Below, piece by piece: positions 1 through 8,440 of a stretch of DNA of 22,564 nt. The stretch lies in NCBI GenBank assembly GCA_027575765.1, contig JANBPT010000797.1:1-22564 (forward strand). Reading direction: 5' to 3'. The position numbers and the translations under genes are program-made. Source of the stretch: Tieghemiomyces parasiticus. Lineage: Eukaryota; Kickxellomycota; Dimargaritomycetes; Dimargaritales; Dimargaritaceae. Each line of letters begins with the position of its first letter. Position 1 is the first letter of the stretch. The notes under the pieces were generated by a model. That model did no database searches. It worked only from the letters and a program-made list of their open reading frames with translations, and was not told the DNA's origin.

Positions 1-77
1 AGCCGTCTCAGGAGTATGTCCCCATAGAGTTCACCAAGGTTGTTTGATGGGCGACTAGAACGAGGGTCATCTGCAAA
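1..77. repeat. Left arm of perfect 77-bp terminal inverted repeat of the window
   Basis: Bases 1-77 are the exact reverse complement of 22488-22564. Base 78 is G where the other copy has A, and similarity then continues imperfectly. The repeat lies inside the transposase coding region of both element copies. An exact length of 77 equals a common de Bruijn graph k value, so this is probably where the assembler stopped. Confidence 0.95.
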
Positions 78-278
78 GGAGTGATGGCCTGTGCGAAAGC
101 GAGCCAGCCACCCGTAGACAGTGGCAAGGCTAGGGGCAGTCAGGCCCTGTAGGGCAGACAATTCAGATATAAGAAAATTTGCCTTGTGGCCCTTGGAATA
201 ATGATTAAAAATGGGCACCTGCACATCACGCCTGGTAAACTGAGGTGGGGCAGGGGATTGAACTTCGGAAGTTAGCAT
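1..278 (-). CDS. Mariner-like transposase, N-terminal part (runs off left edge)
   Basis: Reading leftward from an ATG at 278 there is an open frame of 92 codons to the window edge, so the protein is incomplete. Residues about 24-72 hold a helix-turn-helix region that ends in WLARFRTGHHSFADDPRSSR. This matches the Mos1/mariner-type DNA-binding domain, in which a W-x-x-x-F-R-x-G segment is followed by an acidic D-D-P/E-P-R-S-x-R-P linker. Such transposases bind the element's terminal inverted repeats and carry out cut-and-paste transposition. The DDD/DDE catalytic domain would lie outside the window, so activity cannot be judged. A second, damaged copy lies at the right end. The family call rests on this motif alone; another Tc1/mariner-superfamily member is possible. 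Confidence 0.72.
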   Translation of the reverse strand, partial: MLTSEVQSPAPPQFTRRDVQVPIFNHYSKGHKANFLISELSALQGLTAPSLATVYGWLARFRTGHHSFADDPRSSRPSNNLGELYGDILLRR

Positions 279-410
279 GATGGAGAGGTGAAGGCGCAAG
301 TTGTGATGTAAGAAATGGTCCAATCCTGGAATGACTTACACCATTCGATTATTCGCCTAAGACGCTCTTAGGTTTCATTCACAGTGCCATTATCCGAGAC
401 CTCTTATTTT

Positions 411-1436
411 GATGTCATAATAGATTACGTTTTTGTTATACTGTCATTTACATCAGTTGTTCTACGCCTTGAATATTTTATATCGATCTAGCTTTCACAG
501 AGATATATTCATATGTAACAATGGACGTGCGCAAGTAGGGGGAAGGTAAGGTTGGCTGGCGAAGAAGTGGTGTGCTAAGTAGGGCCAAAGGATAATAAGG
601 ACAACTCTAGCTAGAAACCCTGGTGACTTGGGCAAGATCCTAAGTAGAGCGACTCGCTGAATCGATTTCGGATGAGAGCGGATATGTCCTTCGCGATGCC
701 AACCAGACGAATGAGCTCTCCTTCTTACGACACCAGACTAACCGTTTACCTTTCCACAGGAAAAGTAGAGGATCGTTGCCACTCGTCATTATCTGCCGAT
801 AGCGGTCCAAAGGAATGGGCGAGGAAGGGGCCGTTTAGCGCCAATCCATTTTCGCGCAGGCATTAAGGGTTGGTATGTGCCAACATGTGAGTTCTCCCCG
901 CCCAGTATTAGCAAGCCGTCGCCATCCAGATGACTATGCGTCGAGGGTACCCCGCCTGGGGTCCCTGGTAAACTATACACGGAATGTGAGGTCTTGTACC
1001 AGAGACCGATTCGGCGGTTTGCCACATATTTGTTTTTATGAATTACCTGGAGCACAGCTAAAACACCATTGTAACTCAATTATGACCTAGCCAATCACCC
1101 GCCGACATTGAGCTGCCACGTCAGTGGACACCCGCTATATTCCACGCGTCCCGCTTTCAACCCCTATGGAAAAGCCAGGGGGTCGAAAAAAAAAACCTCA
1201 AGGCCCCATCAGAAGAAAGTGGCCCTACCAGTCAGACATGAGTGGATTACACAAACTCAACCCGAAGCGCAGTCTGCGATCTAGGCCCTGCCGCATTTCT
1301 GAACGCTCTGCCTAGTCCGCCCCAATCCCTCGTAGATTCCCTCTTGCCTTGCTGCCCCTTGGAAGAATTCGGTCGTGGTCCTAATCTACCGTTTGCCTGA
1401 ATCACTCACGTTTGGAGCTTCACGTCCCACGTTGCC
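411..1436. other. Intergenic region upstream of the Oxa1 gene
   Basis: No coding exon was recognised. The longest open frame, on the minus strand at 789-1079, has no recognisable domain. A run of ten A at 1186-1195 may favour a nucleosome-free promoter for the gene starting at 1437. No convincing TATA element was seen close to that start. Confidence 0.45.
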
Positions 1437-2681
1437 ATGCAGAACTTCGGTCGCCTCTCGGGGCTGCTCCGCCAGGCCCGGCCGCAGCGCCTTTTGGTCT
1501 TGTCGTCTGCCACCGCCACCCGCCAGAGCAGCTCGTTGATCTCCGCCGCTCCACTACGTGTGGCTGCGCTCCGTCGGACGCCTGCCATCCTCGCTGGTCT
1601 GGGGGCCACCGGCACCTTCCGCCGCGCCTTCTCCCACAGTCCCTTGCACCAGGACACCGCAGAGAAAACTCTGACCGCTGCTAGTACGCCTGAAGCCGCT
1701 GCCGAGGCCGTCAAGACCGTCTCACCTGAAGCCGCGGCCGAGGCCGTCAAAGCCGTCTCACCTGAAGCCGCTGCTGATGCCGTCAAGACCCTCTCGCCCG
1801 ACCTCGCGGCGGCGGAGGGCGCGTTGGACGCCGTGTTCCAAGCTGCCATCCCCAAGACGCTGCAGCTGGGTGAGCTGGCGGCTAAGTACGACCTGATCCA
1901 CTTCACGCCAGTGGGCGGGTTTGAAAAGCTTACCGAACTCCTGTCAGTTGCGACGGGATTTCCCATGTGGGGTGTAATCGTTACGGCCACCATCATGTTC
2001 CGTACTATCCTGCTCCCGTTCACAATCCGTCAGCAGGGCATGCAGGCCCGGATGACCAATATCCAGCCGCAGACCCAGGCGCTCACGATGCAGATTAAGG
2101 AGGCCACCGAGGCCGGGTTCCAAAACGAGCGGCTCCGCCTCAGTCAGAAAATGGCTGAGCTCTTCAAAACCCACAACTGCCACCCGTTCGCCACGATGGG
2201 ACTGTCGATGCTGCCAATCCCGTTCTTTATCAGTTTCTTCTTTGCAATCCGCAAGATGGCCGAAATCCCCATCCCACAACTGACCGTAGGAGGGTTCGGT
2301 TGGGTAGAGGACCTGAGTCTAATCGACCCGTACTACATTCTTCCTATCCTGTCATCGCTGTCGACCCTGCTGACGCTCGAAATCGCCGCCCGTACGACCG
2401 CGGCCGGCGTTATGAGTGACCCCAAGATGAAGTGGATCATCCGCGCCGGTACCGGCTTTATGGCCTACTTTACTAGCCAATTCCCCGCCGCCCTGCTCAT
2501 GTACTGGTGTACTTCCAACTTCATCAGTATCTTCCAGACCTTTGCCCTCACCCGTCCGGTTATGCGCGCCCGCCTCGGCCTGCCGGCCATCAAGAAGGCC
2601 AAGATGGTCAAGAAGCAACCCGGGATGGTCGACAAGCTGCAGGATTCGGTTACGGATATTATGAAGAAGAGAAGACGCTAG
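1437..2681 (+). CDS. OXA1: Mitochondrial inner-membrane insertase Oxa1 (YidC/Alb3/Oxa1 family)
   Basis: Intronless, 414 residues. Oxa1 inserts mitochondrially made and some imported proteins into the inner membrane from the matrix side. The first about 65 residues are rich in Arg, Ser and Ala and lack acidic residues, as a mitochondrial presequence would. Residues 85-120 are three 12-residue repeats beginning PEAAAEAV. The conserved core starts at about 143. Hydrophobic segments are visible near 176-196, 252-272, 298-317 and 337-370, and the first holds R189 in FRTILLPF, the conserved cationic residue of the insertase groove. A basic C-terminal tail (KKRRR type, 386-414) fits the ribosome-binding tail, which is shorter than in yeast. 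The start has GCC before ATG. Family call is firm; the repeats are unusual. Confidence 0.95.
   Translation: MQNFGRLSGLLRQARPQRLLVLSSATATRQSSSLISAAPLRVAALRRTPAILAGLGATGTFRRAFSHSPLHQDTAEKTLTAASTPEAAAEAVKTVSPEAAAEAVKAVSPEAAADAVKTLSPDLAAAEGALDAVFQAAIPKTLQLGELAAKYDLIHFTPVGGFEKLTELLSVATGFPMWGVIVTATIMFRTILLPFTIRQQGMQARMTNIQPQTQALTMQIKEATEAGFQNERLRLSQKMAELFKTHNCHPFATMGLSMLPIPFFISFFFAIRKMAEIPIPQLTVGGFGWVEDLSLIDPYYILPILSSLSTLLTLEIAARTTAAGVMSDPKMKWIIRAGTGFMAYFTSQFPAALLMYWCTSNFISIFQTFALTRPVMRARLGLPAIKKAKMVKKQPGMVDKLQDSVTDIMKKRRR
1689..1796 (+). repeat. Three in-frame 36-bp tandem repeats within Oxa1
   Basis: Three copies (1689-1724, 1725-1760, 1761-1796) encode the 12-residue unit P-E-A-A-A-E-A-V-K-T-V-S with small changes. 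They sit between the presequence and the conserved core, so length changes here would be tolerated. Confidence 0.92.
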
Positions 2682-3476
2682 CTAGGAGGGGGTCAGAATG
2701 ATATCGCTTATTACTAAAAACCATTACATACATTGATAGGGTGCATTTGTTACATACCTAGGTTTTGGCTGGGGCGGAAATGGGGCATACCCGGTATGGC
2801 AGCAGGGCGGAAATGAGGCATACCTGGAATGGCAATGGTGCCGGCCCGTAATTCGAGCTTGTTACCGAAGTTGCCGGCCCGTAATTTTAGCTTCCTGCCG
2901 AAGTTGCCGAACCGGGGTCAGCCGTCCGGTGGCTTTGAAAGGCGGGGAGGGGAGAAGGGCTAGGAGGGGGCTGGCGGGCGAAAGGCCTGTTAAATTAAAA
3001 GCCTAACACATTTCGATTTTCCACCCCACGCTAAGACATCTTATGCCACGCACCTCATCGAGCCGAACGGCACATGGAGACTATAGATTCCCCCCCCCTG
3101 TTTTCCCCACGGAAATAGTGATTTAAGAGACTCAGGCTATGGACGTTGGCCTATGACGTATGCAAGGACCCCCGCCGCCTCTACCAGTGTCAAGAGAGGA
3201 CATCTAACATCCTACTCTTTGCCCCGCAACAGCTAATGAGAGGTATAGTGTAGGATGTTTGGCCGTATCCGAGGTCCCCCCCTCGGTCGGTGAGTAAATG
3301 GTGGCGGTGACTGCTGACTTGAGCTATAAGTCTAATCGACGGCTTAGGCATGCACGCTAGGACCTAGCCGATAGTTCGAGGGGATGAAGGGCGAACCAGA
3401 GCTGCTGCCAGGTGGTCAGTAAGAATAGGGGGCGGGAAAAAACATGGCAGCGGGATCTGCAGGGGGGGATCTGACA
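2682..3476. other. Intergenic region after Oxa1
   Basis: No gene was recognised. The region holds two adjacent duplicated 33-bp pairs (2772-2903) and then unstructured sequence. A GC-box-like GGGGGCGGG at about 3428-3436 precedes the TATA element of the next gene. Confidence 0.5.
2772..2903. repeat. Two adjacent 33-bp tandem duplications
   Basis: Unit A occurs at 2772-2804 and 2805-2837, starting GGGCGGAAATG. A different unit B occurs at 2838-2870 and 2871-2903, with core GCCGGCCCGTAATT. Each pair has a few substitutions. The two units are not clearly related to each other but have the same length. Confidence 0.85.
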
Positions 3477-3489
3477 GGTATAAAAATAG
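3477..3489 (+). promoter_or_regulatory. TATA box of the coiled-coil repeat gene
   Basis: GGTATAAAAATAG lies 158 bp before the ATG at 3647, and the sequence between turns C/T-rich, as a transcribed leader does elsewhere in this window. A similar GGTATAAATAG is found on the minus strand upstream of the double-PH gene. Confidence 0.6.
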
Positions 3490-3646
3490 TGCGCCGTCGC
3501 CCGCCAGTTCCCTCGTTCTTCCCCACCAACTCCGCTTCCAACCCCGCCCCTGCCTTCACCACCCCCCCTCAACAGTCACCACCACCCCCTCCACCTCTCC
3601 CCCACAGTTTCCACCGCGTTCACCGCTCCCACCGCCATTACCAACG

Positions 3647-5150
3647 ATGGCTGAGAACTTTATGCTGCGCGCATTTTCTGCGCTTCCCAAACTACCGCTC
3701 ACCACCATGTTCGCCATGGACTTTTGGCAAATCATTGCCGCCATAGTGTTGGTGGTGCTCTGCGTCGTCTGCTCGAACGTCAAAGCCACCGACGACGACT
3801 TTACCAACGCCAACATGTCGCTCTTGCACACCGGCCAGCCCCCTGCGACCTTTGACAATGCCGTACGCGATAACGCACAGTTTCCCCGCCGCCCTCTCGA
3901 GATTTCCGGCAGTCTTCGTTGCAACGATTTCAACGGGGATGGTCACCAGGCTGAACCTCGCATGACTGAGGCTGAGATGCTGCGCCGAATCGATCGAGCC
4001 CGCGCAGATGCCGAGGCCCAGATTGCTTCCGAGCGTACCAAATCCGACACTCTGCTGTTTGCTGAACGTTCCGGTGCCCGGGCTAGGATTACTGCCGAGC
4101 GTGCCGAGCGTGCCAAAGCCGAGGCCATGATTTCGATCGAGCGTGCCGAGCGTGCCAGAGTCGAGGAACAGATTTCTGCCGAACGCATTGAGCGTGCCAG
4201 AGTCGAGGCCCAGATTTCTGTCGAACGCGCTGAGGCCGAGGACCGTATTTCTGCCGAACGCGCCGAGGCCGAGGACCGTATTTCTGCCGAACGCGCCGAG
4301 GCCGAGGAGAGAATGGTTGCTACGTGTACCAGATTCAAGGCTGATGCCGAGGAGAAAATGGTTGCCACGTGTACCAAGTTCAAGGCTGATGCCGAGGCCG
4401 TGATTACTGCCACTTGTGCTAAAATCGATGATAACGTCGAGGCTAAGGCTAAGGCGAAGGCCGAGGCCATGATTGCTGCTGAGCGTGCCAAAATCAAGGC
4501 CGATGCCGAAGCCCTGATTGCTGCCAAGTGTGCCAGAATCAAGGCCGAGGCCAAAGCCCTGATTGCTGCCGAGCGAGACAAAGCCAAGTCCAAGGTCCGG
4601 GTTTACGCTGCTGAATCGGAAACTTACCTGGCCGAGACCAATCAAATGGAGGCAGCAGAGGGAGGTGTCAGAGAGGGCCGCCGAGGCGGCGATGTGATCA
4701 CCTCTCACCGCGAGGTCCACGAGCGTCAGGCCTATTACGAGATCGACGACGAGCGCCCCCATAAGATTCCTCGGGGCGCGTCTCAGCCGTCCCCTCGCCC
4801 TCATCACCGCCAGGGTATGGAGGCGGACAACGACCCGGCGGCCGCAAGTACCGCCGGTAGCCGCGCAGCACGCGGATGTACGGTAAGTGTCCATTAGTGA
4901 CCATTTTTTTTCTTCTAAGGAAAAATTTCGGGGCCAGTGCCCTCGCCCCGGGAGGGATACCTAGACCGTAAACCCCGCATCTCTTTATCGAGCTTCTAAT
5001 GACTCGGTATCGCTTTGTGAACGCCACTCGATCCTACACACCTACTCCTACCCTTCTTTCCAGGGTCCTTCGGGCCGTAAGATGCCGCCCCCTACCCGTC
5101 TGTACGCGAGCTCGTGCGAGGCCTTCGAATATCGTGAAGAGGACCACTAG
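3647..5150 (+). CDS. Coiled-coil repeat protein with N-terminal hydrophobic segment, unknown function
   Basis: I do not recognise the family. The model is exon 3647-4882 and exon 5064-5150, giving 440 residues. The intron starts GTAAGT, has a CTAAT branch-like site at 4996-5000 and ends in a T/C-rich tract plus CAG. It is phase 0, and exon 2 adds 28 residues up to TAG. Residues 25-45 (WQIIAAIVLVVLCVVCSNVKA region) form a signal peptide or membrane anchor; initiation at Met21 or Met24 would suit a signal peptide better. About residues 100-325 form a highly charged Ala/Glu/Arg coiled coil built of 11-, 14- and 15-residue units, with ISAERAEAEDR and MVATCTxFKADAE repeats carrying regularly spaced Cys. 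The tail is basic and Pro-rich. A secreted or membrane-anchored structural protein is an inference. Read through the intron, the frame would stop after VSVH. Confidence 0.75.
4229..4402 (+). repeat. In-frame 33-bp and 45-bp tandem repeats in the coiled-coil gene
   Basis: Two near-identical 33-bp units (4229-4261, 4262-4294) and a partial third encode 11-residue AEAEDRISAER units. They are followed by two 45-bp units (4313-4357, 4358-4402) encoding 15-residue MVATCT units. The near-identity at DNA level points to recent slippage or unequal exchange. Confidence 0.88.
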
Positions 5151-6019
5151 GGCCGGGTGGTTCAAAAACCGTCCTGGCTACCGACCTTGCTTACATATAT
5201 GGATATCCTTGCTAACTCGGTGGCTTACCTGGTCAGTCTCCGCCCTGACATTGTCGGATATCATGTCCGCTGTAAGTCAATACGGGATGAGGGCTGTGCC
5301 CATCCGACTAACCCTAACTAGCGCCGTACTAACCCCCAGGGATACATAAGCGACATCTTGAACTAGTCGCGCGCGAAGGAGAAGTGTGGGAGGGAATAAC
5401 GCTTGATGTATTTGTTTGATTACCATCACCGTACTGGAACTAATCAATATCGCGGAGGCACACTGGTCCCCTGTACACCTTACCTGGTCCATTGCAGATT
5501 GATCGGCAGGTGCTAGGTTGCTACCGAGAGATCGATGCTGTTGGGTTTCACCGATGTATGGAGCAATTTGTTCACCGGGTCCAACAGCGTTCGACGTATT
5601 GACACGTGGTGTGCGTTCCCCTTATTCGCTAAGCCGTTAAGGGTATAATACACCACAACTTGCAATCTTGTCCATTAGCATCTTAACTGAACGCATTAAA
5701 TCGCTTAAAACTAACCCCGTGGTCGCCAAATGAGAGGTGGAATGCACTGAGGGTGGAGGGGACGGCAATGCTTGGGATGCCGAACCAGCAGAGATCGGGG
5801 AGCGGCTGGGCCTGCGTGCGTCGATCGAGTGCTCGCTGCTTCGGAATATGCCAGGGAAGGGGACGCCTGCAGTTGTGCCGCGTCCTCTGCAAGACACACA
5901 TGGCCGTGCAGTGGCCTCCACGCCACAGGCGGCATCGCCCGGGTCCTGACTTCTTGGCCGCCTTGACGATGGAAACCAGGGGCGTCCTGGCTGGCCTACT
6001 CGCCGTCCCTCCCACGTAA
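5151..6019. other. Intergenic region, no gene recognised
   Basis: Several overlapping short open frames occur on both strands between 5637 and 6156, but none shows a recognisable domain or a credible start context. No tRNA-like structure was seen: GGTTCAAAAACC at 5159-5170 resembles a B box but has no partner A box. Confidence 0.4.
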
Positions 6020-6590
6020 ACTCTCTCTCCCCGCTTTTTCCCCGCACACTCCCCCGCGTAAGCCCCCCGCCCCGCTAGGTCCCACGGATTGGCCACTGCC
6101 GTCTGTGCTTTGCCCGTGACCTCCAGCCCCCCTCCCCCTTGTCGCCAGCCCTCCATGGTCAGACTTTTTCTTGTACCTGAACCCTTACGCTTCCCACACG
6201 CGGCGACACTCCGACACTAACGCCTCTCCCCGTATACGTTAATACTCCGTGGCTCCCATTCCAGTCATCTCTATTTCCCGCGTCCGCATTTCGGCCCAGC
6301 CAACCACCCCTCATCCCACTGGCGGCAGCGCCTTTCCTAACCCCACCCGCCAATTCTTCTCGGCTGCCTCCTCCACCGACCTCATCGCCATCTGCCTCAT
6401 CTCTGGACCCCTGACTCCCCTCTGAGCCGCCTAACCTGGCCTAGCCTTCCACCCGAGCCACACACACACACTCTCTCTCATTCCAAGGCTCGCCAAAAAA
6501 GTTTAATTTGATACTGGACCCCTGCCTCCCCCTTATTGTTCCTGCACTTCTCACTTTCCGCTGCCCGCTTCCCCTCTTCTTACTTCTGCG
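6020..6590 (+). promoter_or_regulatory. Long C/T-rich leader/promoter of the SAM/RA gene
   Basis: The coding strand is strongly C/T-rich over about 570 bp up to the ATG at 6591, and includes a CA repeat running into a CT repeat at 6459-6479. Shorter leaders of the same character precede the starts at 3647, 12695 and 19127. Its exact role (promoter or untranslated leader) cannot be told from sequence. Confidence 0.45.
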
Positions 6591-8027
6591 ATGGCCGCCC
6601 CTGAACCCCTGACGCAGTGGGATGTCAACAAGGTTTACGCGTGGTTCTGCAGCCTGGGCTTCCAGACGTATGAGAAGGAGATTCGCGACAACGAAATCAC
6701 CGGGGAAGTGCTCGTCCACCTGCACCATGACGCCCTCCGCGATCTCTCCATTCAGTCCCTCGGCAAACGGCTCGTCATCCTGAAGGCCATCTACCAGCTC
6801 AAAGTCCAGCATCGCATCCCGCTCACCGGGGATGACTACATTCCACCCGATGTCGAAGGCCCTATCCCCACCGACGGACCCGGCGGGGGTCCCCACGCCC
6901 GGGCCGCCGGGATGGGTGGGCCCGGCGACGAGGTGCTCAACCAGGTCGAAAGCCTGCTCGAGGAGCAGGAAACCATGATCACCCACCTCCAGCGCGAGGT
7001 GTCCCGACTGACCCGGGCGGTCAGTCGGCTGGGGACCGATTTTGACCGGTTCCAGGAGGAGGTGCGACCCATCTTCAGTACCTCGGGTAGCGCCAGTGCC
7101 ATCATTCCTCACCCCCTACCAGCGCCTCACAGCGGTTACCCGCGCGTCCCCAACGCTAATGGCAGTGGTCGCGCGGCCGGGTCCCTCGCGGGTAAACGGC
7201 CGGCGCCCATCAAGACCCGGATTACCGGGTCGCCCAAATCGGTCTTGGGCGGCCACTTCTCGCAGTCGGCCGTATCCCTTCACGGCCCCGGCGCCAGCAC
7301 GCTCTCCCCGATGACGCTCCTGGGCTCTGGCACGCCTGGCGGATCGATAGCGACCGCTATGCCGGCGTCGCCCTCGTCGCCCTCGGACATGTATAATTAC
7401 AAGGTCCACACGTACCAGGACATTGGCCACCTCAAACGATCCGATTCGCTACCGGGGTCGGAACAAAACGGCTACGCGCGTGGTAGCGTCAGCGGGCCTA
7501 CCAGTAACAGTGGCAGTAGTCGTCACCGGTACCGGTCCACCGAGAAGGTCGGGACGCCCCCCGGTACCACGCCGTTGGTATCGAACGGGGACGCCGTCAT
7601 TCGCGTGTTTGGCGATAAGGGAATCCACCGCGAGAACGAGTCGTACAAGGCCTTTCGCATCTCGTTTGACGATACCTGCCACAAGGTCCTCCCGCAAGCC
7701 CTCAAGAAGTACAACATTGCCGACGACTGGCGGAACTATTCACTGTGTATCATGTGTGGCAAAGCTGGTAAGTCCACGGTAGAGCGTGGTCATAATTTCG
7801 AGTGGAGGAATCGAGGGCGAGGTGCCGCACAACGTGCGCCGCCAGTATAGTACGACTAATCCTAAGATAACATATATTCCACTCTTAATCCCCTTCGCAC
7901 GCCCTCTTCAGAACACCGCCTACAACTTGACGACCGGCCGCTCCGGTTATTTCAGCAACTTCAGGCGGCCAATCTGTCACCTTATTTCGTTCTCAAGTCA
8001 CTTAAGTCGGACACACGGGACGACTAG
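6591..8027 (+). CDS. Ste50-like SAM and Ras-association domain adaptor
   Basis: Exons 6591-7767 and 7912-8027 give 430 residues. The intron starts GTAAGT, holds ACTAAT at 7855-7860, ends CTTCAG and is phase 1. Splicing replaces a short intronic tail by EHRLQLDDRPLRLFQQLQ and FVLKSLK, which completes the C-terminal half of the RA domain; this strongly supports the model. Residues 7-71 are a SAM domain (W10, WFCSLGF 18-24, the L-G-K-R-L segment near 57-61). Residues 113-157 look like a coiled coil, then a Ser/Pro/Gly-rich linker, then the RA domain at about 334-425. In Ste50-type proteins SAM binds the SAM of a Ste11-class MAP3K, and RA binds a Cdc42/Ras-type GTPase or membrane partner, feeding osmotic, mating or filamentation MAPK signalling. 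Orthology to Ste50 itself is inferred from this architecture. Confidence 0.88.
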
Positions 8028-8440
8028 AAGTTCCCACCCGACACCCTATATCGCCGTTGCGGCTTCCCCTCCCCTTCAAGGGCCGACTTAATGCGTAGTC
8101 ACTACGGATGTTTTTTTTCTTTTGTACAGCGTATTGGCTACACCCATCTTGACTTATCCCTTGCATTGCTGACGTTGGCTCTATATTAGGTCCGGTAAGC
8201 GATTTATCCGTAGAAACGCCGATTGCTAGGTAATGTCATATCGTGAAGCCGGTCCCATACTTTGTCGATATATCTACCGTCCTTATTTACCCTCCTATCC
8301 TTTAATGAATCACTCGTACCCCACCATTAGTAACCTAAATTATCGCACGACGACGTTAGTTTTCTGTTTTCTAGATTGCTGGCGCGATTAAAATGAGTTT
8401 AATTGAATAGCCTAGGGCCAGACATGGTCTTGTCAATGGG
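8028..8440. other. Intergenic region between convergent genes
   Basis: Both flanking genes end here, so it should hold two 3' ends. It is A/T-richer than the flanking coding DNA and has a T8 run at 8111-8118. No canonical AATAAA could be assigned with confidence and no gene was seen. Confidence 0.45.

Larger units (their letters stand above)
1..410 (-). mobile_element. 5' part of a mariner-like element, left copy
   Basis: The transposase start region and about 130 bp upstream of it align with the sequence at about 22265-22350 near the right end, read in the opposite orientation. Shared blocks include a GAACCATTTCT/GGACCATTTCT match and an AGGTCTC match. The similarity fades past about 410, so the outer terminal repeat could not be placed. 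A 7-bp inverted repeat (CCTAAGA/TCTTAGG, 356-372) lies in the leader of this copy. Confidence 0.6.

Noticed and set aside
3692..4894. 400-codon open frame antisense to the coiled-coil gene, and a 216-codon one in a further frame
   Set aside because: The repeats rich in GCC and GAG codons leave few stops on the opposite strand. The antisense products are Ser/Gly/Leu or Ala/Ser repeats without a domain, while the sense product has a hydrophobic N-terminus and good splice sites.
4883..4919. 37-nt intron ending at TTCTAAG in the coiled-coil gene
   Set aside because: Too short for normal splicing. The acceptor at 5063 has a branch-like site and a better pyrimidine tract.
5683..6156. 157-codon minus-strand frame upstream of the SAM/RA gene
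   Set aside because: No recognisable domain, overlaps several equally long frames and the C/T-rich leader; probably chance.
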